Source of the DNA: Deinococcales bacterium
Lineage (GTDB): Bacteria > Deinococcota > Deinococci > Deinococcales > JAAFIG01
Length of the DNA stretch: 34,521 nucleotides
Reading direction: 5' to 3'
Assembly: GCA_025352125.1 (NCBI GenBank)
Contig: JANXTZ010000045.1
Span: 64,783 to 99,303 of the forward strand
The notes below the pieces were generated by a model. The model worked only from the letters and a program-made list of their open reading frames with translations. It was not told the DNA's origin and did not search any database. This document shows positions 17,008 to 25,676 of this stretch, in pieces. The position numbers and the translations under genes were made by a program. Position 1 is the first letter of the stretch, and the number at the start of each line of letters is the position of its first letter.

Positions 17008-17042
17008 AAAAAGACGAAAGCGACTTGCGCTTTCGTCTTTTT
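17008..17042. terminator. Bidirectional intrinsic terminator
   Basis: A perfect 15-bp inverted repeat (17008-17022 and 17028-17042) with a 5-base loop begins with A5 and ends with T5. It lies between two convergent genes and gives a stem plus T-run on both strands. It should end both transcripts. Confidence 0.95.
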
Positions 17043-17052
17043 GAATTGAAAT

Positions 17053-17349
17053 TTACGCCTGCGGCTTTTGGGCATCCTCGAGCGCCTTGCCAACCATCTC
17101 TTGAATGTTGACGTTCAGTGGTGTCTCTTCAACATGGAACAAGCTGATGCCCTCAATTTCGCTGGGCACGATGAAATACACGTTAGGTCCAGAGTTGATG
17201 ATCATGACGTTGTTCAGTTCTTGTGCGGTTTTCAATCCGCCCAGCAATTGCACGGCGGCATTGGCAAGATTTTGTGCCTCGTCTTTGTTTTCGGCTTGAC
17301 CCATCGCAATTTCGCGTCCCGATTTGGTTAACAACAACAATTCGTACAT
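17053..17349 (-). CDS. Conserved-looking hypothetical protein, 98 residues
   Basis: I do not recognise this family. It is a small acidic cytosolic protein with no signal peptide or membrane segment, beginning MYELLLLTKSGREIAMG and predicted to alternate strands and helices (DEAQNLANAAVQLLGGL helix; NVMIINSGPNVYFIVP strands). It is real: the ribosome site GGAGG is 6 bases before the ATG, a good promoter lies upstream, and a strong terminator lies downstream. A hairpin (17366-17382) stands close to the ribosome site. It diverges from the serine hydrolase gene. Confidence 0.82.
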   Translation of the reverse strand: MYELLLLTKSGREIAMGQAENKDEAQNLANAAVQLLGGLKTAQELNNVMIINSGPNVYFIVPSEIEGISLFHVEETPLNVNIQEMVGKALEDAQKPQA

Positions 17350-17365
17350 GTGTTTTCCTCCGAAA

Positions 17366-17382
17366 CCCGAGTGTCTCTCGGG
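17366..17382 (-). promoter_or_regulatory. 5'-UTR hairpin next to ribosome site
   Basis: CCCGAG (17366-17371) and CTCGGG (17377-17382) form a 6-bp hairpin in the mRNA of the 98-residue protein, ending 4 bases before the GGAGG site. It could tune translation or protect the 5' end. Confidence 0.5.
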
Positions 17383-17399
17383 TGAATGTTTCGCTCGAG

Positions 17400-17429
17400 A
17401 CTATACCGTGCCTTTCGTTAATCTGCGAA
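17400..17429 (-). promoter_or_regulatory. Promoter of the 98-residue protein gene
   Basis: On the minus strand TTCGCA (17429-17424, 4 of 6) is followed by an 18-base spacer and TATAGT (17405-17400, 5 of 6). Transcription would begin near 17393, giving a leader of about 44 bases that carries the hairpin and the ribosome site. Confidence 0.6.
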
Positions 17430-17450
17430 GTTTTGAGGTACGCTCGAGCG

Positions 17451-18458
17451 GTGAATCCTGCATTTGAAATGGTGGAAAATGCCATCAAAATTGGTCCAAT
17501 TCCTGGAGCAAGCGTCGCCCTGGGAGTCGGTGCAAATCTCGAATTCGCCTGTTTTGGGCGTCTCTCGAGCGATCTTGAATCGAGTCAGGTCATGCTCGAT
17601 ACGGTTTACGATCTGGCAAGTTTGACCAAAGTGCTCGTGACCGTGCCGCTGCTTTTAAAATTGATTGAACAGGGGAGACTTGACCCCAAAGCGCCAATTT
17701 TAGAGTTCCTGCCCGAAATCAAGGGTCTTCCGCTTCAAGACAGCACCATCCTCGAGTTGGTCTCGCACACTACGGGTCTTCAGGCGCTCTCGAGACTGAG
17801 ATTCTGGAATTTGGCGCGTCAAGCCGCACTCGAGAGAGCTTTGAGCGAACCACTGAACAAATCTCGAGAAATTCTCTATTCCGATCAGGGTTTTATGGTG
17901 CTGACGTGTATTCTCGAGAAACTGTACGGCGCAAGGTTGGACACTGTCGCTCGAGTTGAATTGTTCGGACCTCTTGGCTTGGGTTTGACCTATCAGCCTG
18001 AAATCGCCAAGTCTGCGCCAACAGAATTTTTACCAGAGCGCGGCGGCTTGATCGTCGGACGGGTTCATGACGAGAACACTGCCGCGCTTGATGGCGTTTC
18101 CGGTCATGCGGGTTTGTTCGGCACGGCTGGGGATGTGGCTTTGTTTCTGGTTTATTTGCTCCAGGGACGCATGTTTGGTACTGAAATGCTCGAGTTGATG
18201 ACAACTCAAATTGCCCGCACTCAAAACGATGCTCGGGCTTTTGGTTGGGTTTTGGCTCACTACAATTGGAGCGGTGGCGATCTTGCGCCGAAAACGGCAC
18301 TTGGGCACACTGGTTTCACCGGAACTGGCGCTTGGTTTGACCCGCGAACGCATCAGATACACGTGCTCTTGACCAACCGCGTCAATCCATCTCGAGAGGT
18401 TCAATCTGGCATTCTCGAGTTGCGGCGCGGGTTTAACGATATTGCATGGAAAACTTGA
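17451..18458 (+). CDS. Serine beta-lactamase-like hydrolase
   Basis: A cytosolic protein of 335 residues in the class C beta-lactamase/esterase family. The catalytic S-x-x-K is S57-LT-K60 (YDLASLTK). The Tyr motif is Y143-S-D, and the third motif is H286-T-G in place of KTG. The VHDENTAALDGVSGHAGLFGTAGD segment is typical of the non-lactamase members, which are esterases or peptidases acting on unknown substrates. No signal peptide is present, which argues against a true lactamase. I chose the GTG at 17451, with GAGGT about 11 bases upstream; the open frame extends further but loses similarity. It overlaps the next gene by 13 bp. Confidence 0.87.
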   Translation: MNPAFEMVENAIKIGPIPGASVALGVGANLEFACFGRLSSDLESSQVMLDTVYDLASLTKVLVTVPLLLKLIEQGRLDPKAPILEFLPEIKGLPLQDSTILELVSHTTGLQALSRLRFWNLARQAALERALSEPLNKSREILYSDQGFMVLTCILEKLYGARLDTVARVELFGPLGLGLTYQPEIAKSAPTEFLPERGGLIVGRVHDENTAALDGVSGHAGLFGTAGDVALFLVYLLQGRMFGTEMLELMTTQIARTQNDARAFGWVLAHYNWSGGDLAPKTALGHTGFTGTGAWFDPRTHQIHVLLTNRVNPSREVQSGILELRRGFNDIAWKT

Positions 18459-19357
18459 ATCTCGAGTCTCAATTCGCGTTAAACTTGCACATGCAGACTG
18501 TCGCCATCACCGCCGAGAATTCGTTTCAACCACTGCTCGAGACTTCGGACTCAAGCTCGAGTTCGCAGGGGCTTCCAGAGGCATTCAGGCTTGCTTACGG
18601 AGGCGACTGGCGGTTCGATGCGCCGACAGATCGACCTTACACGTATTCCAATTTTGTGCAATCTCGAGATGGACGCATTTCGTTTGGCATTCCAGGGCAG
18701 TCGGGTGGGGGAGAGGTATCAAATTTCAATTTTCACGACCAATGGCTCATGGGCTTGCTTCGCGCTCGAGCCGATGCGGTGATCGTCGGCGATGTCACCC
18801 TCAAGATCGAACCAGATCACATTTGGACGCACCAATACATCTGTCCAAGCGAAACCGCTTTTGATGCCCTGCGCTCGGGTTTTGGACTTGCAGCCAGTCC
18901 CTTGCAAACGTTTTTGTCGCTCGAGGGAGAATTTGACCCAAGTTTGCCCGTGTTTGCTCGAGCCGACTTGAAGATTGTCATTTTCACCACCGCCCGTGGG
19001 CGTGACCGCGCCAGGAATCTCGAGGGTGTCGCGGCGAGGGTTGATTTGCCCGAAGTTGGCACTGATCGCGTCGATTTGCAGCGGGTGATGCAGGTTTTAC
19101 ACCATGATTACTCGGTCAAAACCTTGCTTTGCGAGGGTGGACCGAGGGTGTACGGTTCGTTTGTGGCGCAAAAACTGATCGACGAAGAATTTTTAGCGCT
19201 CTCGCCAGTGGTCATCGGTCAAAACACCGAACGCAGCAGACCAGGTTTGATCGAAGGCGTGGCGTTCACACCCGAAACCGCGCCGCGTTCAATTCCAATC
19301 AGCCTCAAACGGGCGGGAGATTATTTGTTCTTGCGCTCAAAGCTCGAGTATCGCTAG
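18446..19357 (+). CDS. RibD C-terminal-domain reductase, stand-alone
   Basis: A 303-residue protein of the RibD_C fold, the reductase half of RibD that reduces the ribosylamino-pyrimidine of riboflavin synthesis with NADPH. It has FVQSRDGRISFG, LRARADAVIVGDVTLKIEPDH and LLCEGGPRVYGSFVAQKLIDE. There is no deaminase half and no other riboflavin gene here, so a different pteridine- or pyrimidine-like substrate is possible. The first 45 residues are poorly conserved in appearance. The ATG at 18446 lies inside the end of the serine hydrolase gene, implying coupled translation. The stop TAG shares CTAG with the opposing oxidase gene. Confidence 0.87.
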   Translation: MENLNLESQFALNLHMQTVAITAENSFQPLLETSDSSSSSQGLPEAFRLAYGGDWRFDAPTDRPYTYSNFVQSRDGRISFGIPGQSGGGEVSNFNFHDQWLMGLLRARADAVIVGDVTLKIEPDHIWTHQYICPSETAFDALRSGFGLAASPLQTFLSLEGEFDPSLPVFARADLKIVIFTTARGRDRARNLEGVAARVDLPEVGTDRVDLQRVMQVLHHDYSVKTLLCEGGPRVYGSFVAQKLIDEEFLALSPVVIGQNTERSRPGLIEGVAFTPETAPRSIPISLKRAGDYLFLRSKLEYR

Positions 19358-20763
19358 TCGGTTTTTGTTTTACCAAACCAAGAATTCGCCAGCACCGCGT
19401 GTTCTCCAGTGTGGAGCACTTTCAACTTGCCAGGGTTCAGCAGTCCTTTTGGGTTGAACTGAGCGACGCCGTTCAGAACGGCTTCACCGGACCACCTCGA
19501 GTCTTCATCCAGGTAAAAAGTGTGTGGGTCTGCAACTTGCACGCCGATGGCTTCAAAAAAAGCTTGAATTTCAAACAAGCGTTCCTTGGTGCTGAACCGA
19601 ATCAGGGGCAGACTTGCCGCGATCAGCACGCCCCCATCGCTTAAGCGTTCACGGATAAACTCGAGGTGCATCAGGACTTCGTCGCCAAATTTTTCTTTGA
19701 TGGCGTGTACCTGTTCGAGCATTTTTTCCACTTCAAACCTGGCTTGGGTGTACGTCCAGGTTTGGTCGGCTTTCATCGCCCAGAGGGTCGTGTGATTCCA
19801 GGTAAAGTCCGAGAGTGCAAAACTCGAGTGATGGTATGTGGCGTGTGGGTTGAAGTAATCGAGCGTTCCAGCCAATTCGTGCGCTCGAGTTTGAAGGTCA
19901 TGACTGGCGTTTTCCTCGAGTTCCAAAATAACCGCAGTTCGCCCGTCTTTCACACCGCCAGCCGCCTCGAGCGGTTTGAAATAGTTTGGCATCGGCGCTT
20001 CAAAAATTCCAACCTCGCGTTTTTTGAGGCTTGTGTTTTCGGCAATTTCTTGGGCAAATGCAATCGCATTCCCCAGGTTTGGAAACGAGAACACGCATTC
20101 CTCCCAGTTGGTCGCTGGCGCGAGTCTGATCGTCAACTCGGTCATGATCGCCGTCGTGCCGTAAGCGTGAATCACGGCAAAAATATCACTGCCGGTCAAA
20201 AGCTCGAGCTGCGGGTTTTCGCTCATCGGTAACACTTGAGTCTCAACAATCAGATTGTCCCAGAGCGTGCCGTACTGAATTGAACCCACGCCGCCAAAAC
20301 CGCCTCCGACAAAACCGCCAACTGTGGCGGTTGCCCAGGTGCTCGGGTAAAACCTTAATTCCAAACCGTGTTTTCTGGCTTCACGCTCGAGGTTGCCGAG
20401 CCGCGCACCCGCTTGAACCCGTGCCGTTTGTGTTGTGACATCAATTTCGAGAATTGAATTGAAACGGTGCAAACTGACCAAAATGCCGCCGTGAAGTGGC
20501 ACGGCTTGCCCGTAGTTTCCGCTGCCCGCACCGCGAACAGTCAACGGGATATTCTCGAGTGCCGCCAAAGAAATAATTTTTTGAAGCTGTTCGCTCGAGT
20601 CCGGCGCGACCATCACCTCGGCGCGTTTATCGCGCAACATCTCGAGCAGCACAGGTGAGAACGCGTACTGGTCTTTGGAAAAAGTTTCCAAAACCCGAGC
20701 ATCGGTAAAGGTTTGATTTGCGCCAACAATGCCCTCGAGTTTTTCCAGAATGCCTTGATTCAT
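19354..20763 (-). CDS. FAD-linked oxidase (GlcD/PCMH-type)
   Basis: A 469-residue flavoenzyme with an N-terminal PCMH-type FAD-binding domain. PDSSEQLQKI and VRGAGSGNYGQAVPLHGG (about 76-92) bind the FAD pyrophosphate, and TVGGFVGGGFGGVGS (about 147-161) is the second FAD contact. The C-terminal half is the oxidase cap domain. Relatives are glycolate, D-lactate or alkyl-glycerol-phosphate oxidases; the substrate here is unknown. The ATG at 20763 overlaps the TGA of the upstream deaminase gene as ATGA. It is the last gene of the 24.5-19.4 kb run and probably oxidises a product of the preceding hydrolases. Confidence 0.88.
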   Translation of the reverse strand: MNQGILEKLEGIVGANQTFTDARVLETFSKDQYAFSPVLLEMLRDKRAEVMVAPDSSEQLQKIISLAALENIPLTVRGAGSGNYGQAVPLHGGILVSLHRFNSILEIDVTTQTARVQAGARLGNLEREARKHGLELRFYPSTWATATVGGFVGGGFGGVGSIQYGTLWDNLIVETQVLPMSENPQLELLTGSDIFAVIHAYGTTAIMTELTIRLAPATNWEECVFSFPNLGNAIAFAQEIAENTSLKKREVGIFEAPMPNYFKPLEAAGGVKDGRTAVILELEENASHDLQTRAHELAGTLDYFNPHATYHHSSFALSDFTWNHTTLWAMKADQTWTYTQARFEVEKMLEQVHAIKEKFGDEVLMHLEFIRERLSDGGVLIAASLPLIRFSTKERLFEIQAFFEAIGVQVADPHTFYLDEDSRWSGEAVLNGVAQFNPKGLLNPGKLKVLHTGEHAVLANSWFGKTKTD

Positions 20764-22022
20764 AACGTCCCCAGTCCGAAAAATTCTTGGTGTCTGACCG
20801 CTCGAGACACCAGTTTTCCGTTTACGATCACGAATGATTTCTCGGGTTGAAATTGGATGGCGTCGCGCCAATTTTTGGCGTTCAAGATCAGAATATTGGC
20901 TTTGCAACCCAGGCTCAAACCGTAATTCTCGAGCCTCATGACTTTGGCTGGAATGCTCGTGACCATCTCGAGCACACGGTTGATCTCATCACCCCAAGTA
21001 AATTGCCCCAGATGCGCCATGTACTGCGCCACCTCGAGCAAATCGTTTCGTCCAAATGGATAATACGGGTTGTCGATGTCGTCTTGCGCGGTGGCAACCG
21101 GCACACCAGCCGCTTGAAGTTCAAAAACTCGAGTCATGCCCCTCGGTGCAGGCTGATGACGCAGGTTGGTCGTCACAAGCGCCACGTGGGCGTTCGAGAA
21201 AATGGTCATGCCAGATTCCTTGACCAAACGAATCACCCGATCCGCATGGGCATCATCGTAATATGCCAGCGCGTTGGCTTGCGTGCCATGAACTCGAGTT
21301 TGCAAACCCAGTTCAATGGTTCTTGCCGCCACATATTCGGTGCTTCTGGAGGTTGGGTCTTCGGTGTCATCGAGCACAAAATGCGCGTCCAAATCATGTT
21401 TTTTTGCCAACTCGAGAATCAAATCGACGTGCGCTTTTTGTGATTCCTCGCTCGGCTCGAGCCATGGGATTCCGCCAATTGCATCAATGTTCATCTCGAG
21501 CGCTTGACGCAACAAACTTTCGGTGCTTGCTCGGGCGCGGAACACCCCATTTTGTGGAAATGCCACGACCTGTACTGTTAAAACATCACGGTATTTTTCT
21601 CGAACGTTGAGCAGTCCCTCGAGCGCCCGAAGTCCAGCGTCAGAGTCCACGTCTGCAAACAACCGAATCGCGCAAGTGCCATGCCGCACTGCCAGAAGAA
21701 TGCTTTTTTCGGCTCGAGTGGCGACCTCCTCAACCGTGTACAGGCGTTTAACGTCGCTGATGGCGCCAAATCTTGCAGCCATGTTTGTAAAATCAAAGTT
21801 CCGTGCAAGCTCGAGCTTATCCAGTGGTTCGCGCCAAAAACTTTTGCAGGCGTGAAGATGACCGTTGACGAATGCAAGAATTGCCAGTTGACCGTTTGCG
21901 TCAAGCTCGAGTTTTGCCGCGCTGGTAATCTCAGGTTGAATTGCAGTGATACAACCATCCTCTATGCCAATGTCGGTGACGGTTCCGTCTTGCAAGATCG
22001 CATTACGAATCAAGATGTCCAT
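20760..22022 (-). CDS. Cytosine deaminase-like amidohydrolase 1
   Basis: A 420-residue amidohydrolase of the cytosine deaminase/isocytosine deaminase group. Metal ligands fit H55-x-H57 (NGHLHACK), H214 (DAHFVLDD), and D324 or D325 in AQDDIDNPYYPFG. H245 in VHGTQAN is in the usual position. The ATG at 22022 has GAGAGG 6 bases upstream. It overlaps the end of the paralogous deaminase gene by 13 bp and the oxidase gene by 4 bp. The usual VDE motif of cytosine deaminase appears as LDD, so the substrate may differ from cytosine. Confidence 0.87.
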   Translation of the reverse strand: MDILIRNAILQDGTVTDIGIEDGCITAIQPEITSAAKLELDANGQLAILAFVNGHLHACKSFWREPLDKLELARNFDFTNMAARFGAISDVKRLYTVEEVATRAEKSILLAVRHGTCAIRLFADVDSDAGLRALEGLLNVREKYRDVLTVQVVAFPQNGVFRARASTESLLRQALEMNIDAIGGIPWLEPSEESQKAHVDLILELAKKHDLDAHFVLDDTEDPTSRSTEYVAARTIELGLQTRVHGTQANALAYYDDAHADRVIRLVKESGMTIFSNAHVALVTTNLRHQPAPRGMTRVFELQAAGVPVATAQDDIDNPYYPFGRNDLLEVAQYMAHLGQFTWGDEINRVLEMVTSIPAKVMRLENYGLSLGCKANILILNAKNWRDAIQFQPEKSFVIVNGKLVSRAVRHQEFFGLGTL

Positions 22023-23191
22023 GAACGCCTCTCGAGCAGTTTTCCAGCCTTGAAGGTCATCAAACATGGCGCAATTTCACAGACCGCCTGCTTGGCAGAT
22101 TCCACCTCGAGCACGATCAAGTCGGCATTTGCTCCAACTTTAATTTCGGGTTTGGGCAGACCCAACGCTCTGGCAGGGTTGCTCGAGATCATCTCAAACG
22201 TTTGTTGAATTCCAAGATCGTGCGTCATGTGGCAAGCCATCGTTGTCAGATTTGCGGCACTCAATAAACTGTAATTTCCGATGGGGTGAAACGGGTCTTG
22301 CACGTTGTCCGAACCCACGCAGGCATTCACGCCCGCGTTCAACAACTCTAAAACCCGAGTCACCCCGCGCGGTACAGGGTGCACGCCACGACCTTGAAGA
22401 TTGAGGTTGCAGGCGGGCAAACTCACGATGCTGATGCCTGCCCTCGCCACTTTTTCGATCACCCGAGCGACATCAGTTTCATTCATAAAATCCAGACTGC
22501 AACAATGCCCAGCCATAACCGGTAACTCAAATTTGAGCCTCAAAACTTCATCTGCCAGAAATTCGAGCGAGTTGCTGAAATCATTTTCGTCCACGTGCAA
22601 ATCTACTGGTTTGCCAAATTCTGCCGCAATTTTCAGCGCGTTTTCAACCTCGAGTTTTGGGTTTTGACGAATCGCGGGGCAGCCACCAACCACGTCAGCG
22701 CCAAGTCTCATGGCATCACGCATGGTTTCAAACTCGAGTTCGGGATTGCCAAGCGCCACGATTTGGACTGTGATGTCGTCCCTCAACAATTCTTTCAACT
22801 CTAGCATCGTTTCGAGCGCCAGAAACCCGTTGGAATCCACATCGACATGGGTTCGCAACGTTGTCGTGCCGTGTGAAATTGCCATCTCGAGCGCTTGTTT
22901 TCCGCGCTCGAGGTAATCGTTCTTGCTGATGCTGGGTTTGAACGCAATCCAGTTCTCTATCGCCCCGAGCAACGTGCCAGCCGAATTTCCAACCCGATTT
23001 GCGGTCAGCGTTTTGTCGATGTGACAATGGCTTTCGATCAATCCAGGCAACAACAAACGCCGCTCGAGGTCAATGGTTTTGGTGGCTTGAACCTCAAGGT
23101 TCGCTGCGAGGCTCGAGATGCGTCCGTCAAGAATACCCACGTCCATCACGCCTTGCTCGAGCCTTGCGTTTTTTAAGATGAAGTCAACCAT
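22010..23191 (-). CDS. Cytosine deaminase-like amidohydrolase 2
   Basis: A 393-residue paralogue of the next gene. It keeps the full group signature: H55-x-H57 (ESHCHIDK), H199-VDEND, H229 (AGHCCSL) and D295 in GSDNVQDPFHPIG. The HVDE element with E202 as the proton shuttle makes it the more canonical of the two. It should deaminate or hydrolyse a pyrimidine-like ring. The ATG at 23191 has GGAG 6 bases upstream and overlaps the creatininase stop by 8 bases. Two such enzymes in a row suggest two successive ring reactions or two related substrates. Confidence 0.9.
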   Translation of the reverse strand: MVDFILKNARLEQGVMDVGILDGRISSLAANLEVQATKTIDLERRLLLPGLIESHCHIDKTLTANRVGNSAGTLLGAIENWIAFKPSISKNDYLERGKQALEMAISHGTTTLRTHVDVDSNGFLALETMLELKELLRDDITVQIVALGNPELEFETMRDAMRLGADVVGGCPAIRQNPKLEVENALKIAAEFGKPVDLHVDENDFSNSLEFLADEVLRLKFELPVMAGHCCSLDFMNETDVARVIEKVARAGISIVSLPACNLNLQGRGVHPVPRGVTRVLELLNAGVNACVGSDNVQDPFHPIGNYSLLSAANLTTMACHMTHDLGIQQTFEMISSNPARALGLPKPEIKVGANADLIVLEVESAKQAVCEIAPCLMTFKAGKLLERRSWTS

Positions 23192-23981
23192 CCACCGCTC
23201 CAGGAATTTCAAACGTGCTGATTTCACTCAGCACTTCCGCGAGTTTCACCACGCAAGCCTCGAGCCGCGCACGTCCTTTTTCGGCGCTTGCAACCGTTGA
23301 ATCCCCGAAAACTCCCGTTGGACTCCAATCCCTGGTCAACCAAGCGCTGACCGCGTTGCCTTGCGTCAAACTGAGATTGTTTGACTTCGGATAATTGGGA
23401 AAACTTTTGACCGCCCGTTCCATGTGCACCAATTCAGGCTCGAGCGCCAACACAATGCTGGTTTCCCAGTCTCCCGCGTGAATGCCAAATTTTGCCTCCT
23501 CAGGCGTGATTTCGATGGGGTCTTGCGCCCCCGCGCTCGAGAACAGCGTGAAGACCAGCAAACCTGTTTCAACCCGAATGTCCCTTGCCATCATTGTTAG
23601 CAATGCTGTGTTTCCACCGTGGGCGTTGATAAACGCCAAACGCCGAAAACCAGCCAGCTTCGCACCCAGCGCAATGTCGCGCACCACCGCGATCAGTGTG
23701 CTTGCCGAGAGCGCAAACGTTCCAGGATAACCGGCGTGCTCGTTGGACTTGCCGTAACTTTGGGTCGCCAGACGCCAGACTTTTATCTCAGGCTGCAAGC
23801 GCTCGAGTGCCAGCATCGTCATGCGTTCGGCAATAAGCGCGTCCGTAACAGTTGGCAGTTGCGGACCGTGTTGTTCTATCGCGCCTATCGGCAGCACCAA
23901 CACGCCGTTCTCTTTCTCGAGGTCACGGATTTCATGCCAGGTTAAATTCGGTAAAAAACGTTCATCACGCAAGAGAACCAC
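23184..23981 (-). CDS. Creatininase-family amidohydrolase
   Basis: A 265-residue binuclear-metal cyclic-amide hydrolase of the creatininase/FAPy deformylase family. Ligands are visible as E36 and H38 (GAIEQHGPQLP), D47 (TVTDALIAE), H121 (NAHGGN) and E173 (HAGDWETS). The family hydrolyses creatinine, formamido-pyrimidines or similar compounds. It is embedded with two cytosine deaminase-like genes, which favours a pyrimidine-type substrate over creatinine. The reported start is a GTG at 23981, 7 bases after the upstream stop. A TTG at 23972 with GAGGTG 6 bases before it is equally likely and changes only three residues. Confidence 0.9.
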   Translation of the reverse strand: MVLLRDERFLPNLTWHEIRDLEKENGVLVLPIGAIEQHGPQLPTVTDALIAERMTMLALERLQPEIKVWRLATQSYGKSNEHAGYPGTFALSASTLIAVVRDIALGAKLAGFRRLAFINAHGGNTALLTMMARDIRVETGLLVFTLFSSAGAQDPIEITPEEAKFGIHAGDWETSIVLALEPELVHMERAVKSFPNYPKSNNLSLTQGNAVSAWLTRDWSPTGVFGDSTVASAEKGRARLEACVVKLAEVLSEISTFEIPGAVDG

Positions 23982-23988
23982 CTCGAGA

Positions 23989-24459
23989 TTAAATGTTGGG
24001 CAGCAAGTTAATGGCCGTTAAGCACACCAGCCAAGTCAGAAAAAGACTGCGGTGTCCTTCCATCGCGTTGGAATTGCCGATTGCCACCGACCAAGCCAGA
24101 AAGAATTCGTCGATCACCATGAACGCCGCCCAGAGCGCCAAGCCAACAATCAGAGCGCTGTTGATGCTGGCATAACTCGAGCCATCAAAGCTTGCCAGTG
24201 CCGTCCAAAGCATGACGGTGTTGAGAATTTCCCAAACGATTGCCCCAGCGAACAACACGCCGTTGATCCAAGTTGGCGTGCTGTACATTTTGGTGACCTG
24301 TTCAATAAACCAAAAATTGCCACTCGAGAATTTCCAGGTTCGCGGTAAAAGTTTTAAAGTTTTGGCTGCGTCAAAAAGATTTAAGATCACGACCAGGCTC
24401 ATGTACAGCGCCCAGAATAAAATAATGCCTTGTTTTAAGTTTAATAGTGTAAGGGTCAC
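23989..24459 (-). CDS. Four-helix integral membrane protein of unknown function
   Basis: I do not recognise a named family. The 156 residues form about four membrane helices (11-29, 64-88, 99-123, 137-154) with a short polar loop around 35-60 and little outside the membrane. It lies 7 bases upstream of the creatininase gene and probably opens that operon, so it may help in uptake or efflux of the substrate. The GTG start at 24459 has only a weak GAG before it. A 183-bp gap with a hairpin separates it from the importer genes. Confidence 0.75.
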   Translation of the reverse strand: MTLTLLNLKQGIILFWALYMSLVVILNLFDAAKTLKLLPRTWKFSSGNFWFIEQVTKMYSTPTWINGVLFAGAIVWEILNTVMLWTALASFDGSSYASINSALIVGLALWAAFMVIDEFFLAWSVAIGNSNAMEGHRSLFLTWLVCLTAINLLPNI

Positions 24460-24596
24460 AAGTTTCTCGAGTTAAAAGAATTCAAATCCGATTCTAAATT
24501 TTAATGCGGGTAGCCGCGCATGGCTATGTGCTTTCAGGCAAATTATGTTTGTCTTTCGAGAATCAAGCCGATTGCATCTCGAGTCTCGAAAACAAC

Positions 24597-24623
24597 TGGG
24601 AGCAAGTTGTTCACTCGCTCCCA
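24597..24623 (-). terminator. Possible terminator after the importer genes
   Basis: TGGGAGC and GCTCCCA form a 7-bp stem with a 13-base loop 20 bases after the stop of the binding-protein gene. Four T follow on the minus strand after a 4-base gap. It is a weak terminator that may let some transcription continue into the catabolic genes. Confidence 0.45.
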
Positions 24624-24642
24624 CAATTGCTCGAGCTTTACA

Positions 24643-25620
24643 TTATGGTTTTGGCAAGAACTTCATGGTGAAGGCTTTTTTCGGGTCTTGGTCTTTGGTC
24701 AAAACCCCGACTTGACGCAAGGCTTTGTACATGGTCGTCCAACGGCTGGCGCTCATGTAACCCAAGCCGTGCTTTTTGGTATCGTCGTTCTTGCCAGTCA
24801 CGAATGGAATCACGGCTTTGCCGCTCCAATTTAAAAAGTCTGGCTCGAGGTCTTTGTTGACGGCTTGCAAACTGCCACCGTATTTGGCTGGGTTGGCAAT
24901 GTAGCGCTGCCAGCCTTCCTGGGTGGCTTCGACCACGGCTTTGACGATGGTTGGGTTTTTCTTGATGTAATCTTCGGTGGTGGCGATCATGCCGTAAGGA
25001 CTAAACCCGCTGTCGCCGACCAGCAGGTAACCAATGTCCGCGCCGGCTTTCTCGAGCGTGTACGGTTCGGCGACGGCGTATCCTTGGGACACCAGTTTTT
25101 CGTCGTTCAAGAAGGTGGCTTGCTGCCCCGAGTAGTTGACTTGCTGGACCTTGCCTTTCAGGTTGTATTTTGCCACGATGTAATCCCAGTACGGTGCGCC
25201 CGGCGTGACCGCAACTTGGCGTCCTGCCAGGTCTTTGAAGCTTTTGACGGGGTTTGACTTGTGGTACATCAAGACTTGCGGCGAGAGTTGGAAGTTGGCG
25301 TACACACCGACCAGTGGCACGCCCTCTTCCCTGGCGCTCAGCATTCCAGCCGAGTCGGTCATGGCAAATTCGACTTTGCCCGAACCCAGGAGCGAATAGC
25401 CTGCAATGGTTGGACCGCCCGGCACGAGGTTGACCTTGACGCCTTTCGCCTCGTACAGACCGTCTTGAACGGCGGCGTAAAAACCGCCGTGTGGTGGTTC
25501 GACAAACCAGTCGAGCACCATGGTGACTTCGGGTTTGGTCTGGGCTTGCCCCACCGCCAGCAAGCCTGTCACGGTGAAAATTCCTGCGGCGAGTGTTGCG
25601 ATCTGAACCGACTTCTTCAT
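24643..25620 (-). CDS. ABC transporter substrate-binding protein, NMT1/THI5 type
   Basis: A 325-residue periplasmic-type binding protein. Residues 1-27 are a Sec signal peptide (MKKSVQIA... ending AVGQA). The mature part has VTMVLDWFVEPPHGGFYAA, VNLVPGGPTIAGYSLLGSGKVEFAMTD-type elements of the NMT1/THI5 family, which bind hydroxymethyl-pyrimidine precursors, riboflavin, taurine or similar ligands. The ATG at 25620 has AGGAGG 7 bases upstream. The unusual PHGGFYAA in place of HaplYvA-type wording and the gene context suggest a pyrimidine-like ligand. CTCGAG is rare inside it (two copies). Confidence 0.92.
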   Translation of the reverse strand: MKKSVQIATLAAGIFTVTGLLAVGQAQTKPEVTMVLDWFVEPPHGGFYAAVQDGLYEAKGVKVNLVPGGPTIAGYSLLGSGKVEFAMTDSAGMLSAREEGVPLVGVYANFQLSPQVLMYHKSNPVKSFKDLAGRQVAVTPGAPYWDYIVAKYNLKGKVQQVNYSGQQATFLNDEKLVSQGYAVAEPYTLEKAGADIGYLLVGDSGFSPYGMIATTEDYIKKNPTIVKAVVEATQEGWQRYIANPAKYGGSLQAVNKDLEPDFLNWSGKAVIPFVTGKNDDTKKHGLGYMSASRWTTMYKALRQVGVLTKDQDPKKAFTMKFLPKP

Positions 25621-25676
25621 AATGTTCCTCCTCTGAAATGAAGCAACGAATCTCGAGAAATTTACTGGGTGAAATC

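Noticed and set aside
24484..24590. Small gene or RNA between the membrane protein and the binding protein
   Set aside because: No ribosome site, promoter or family signal was seen apart from the hairpin.
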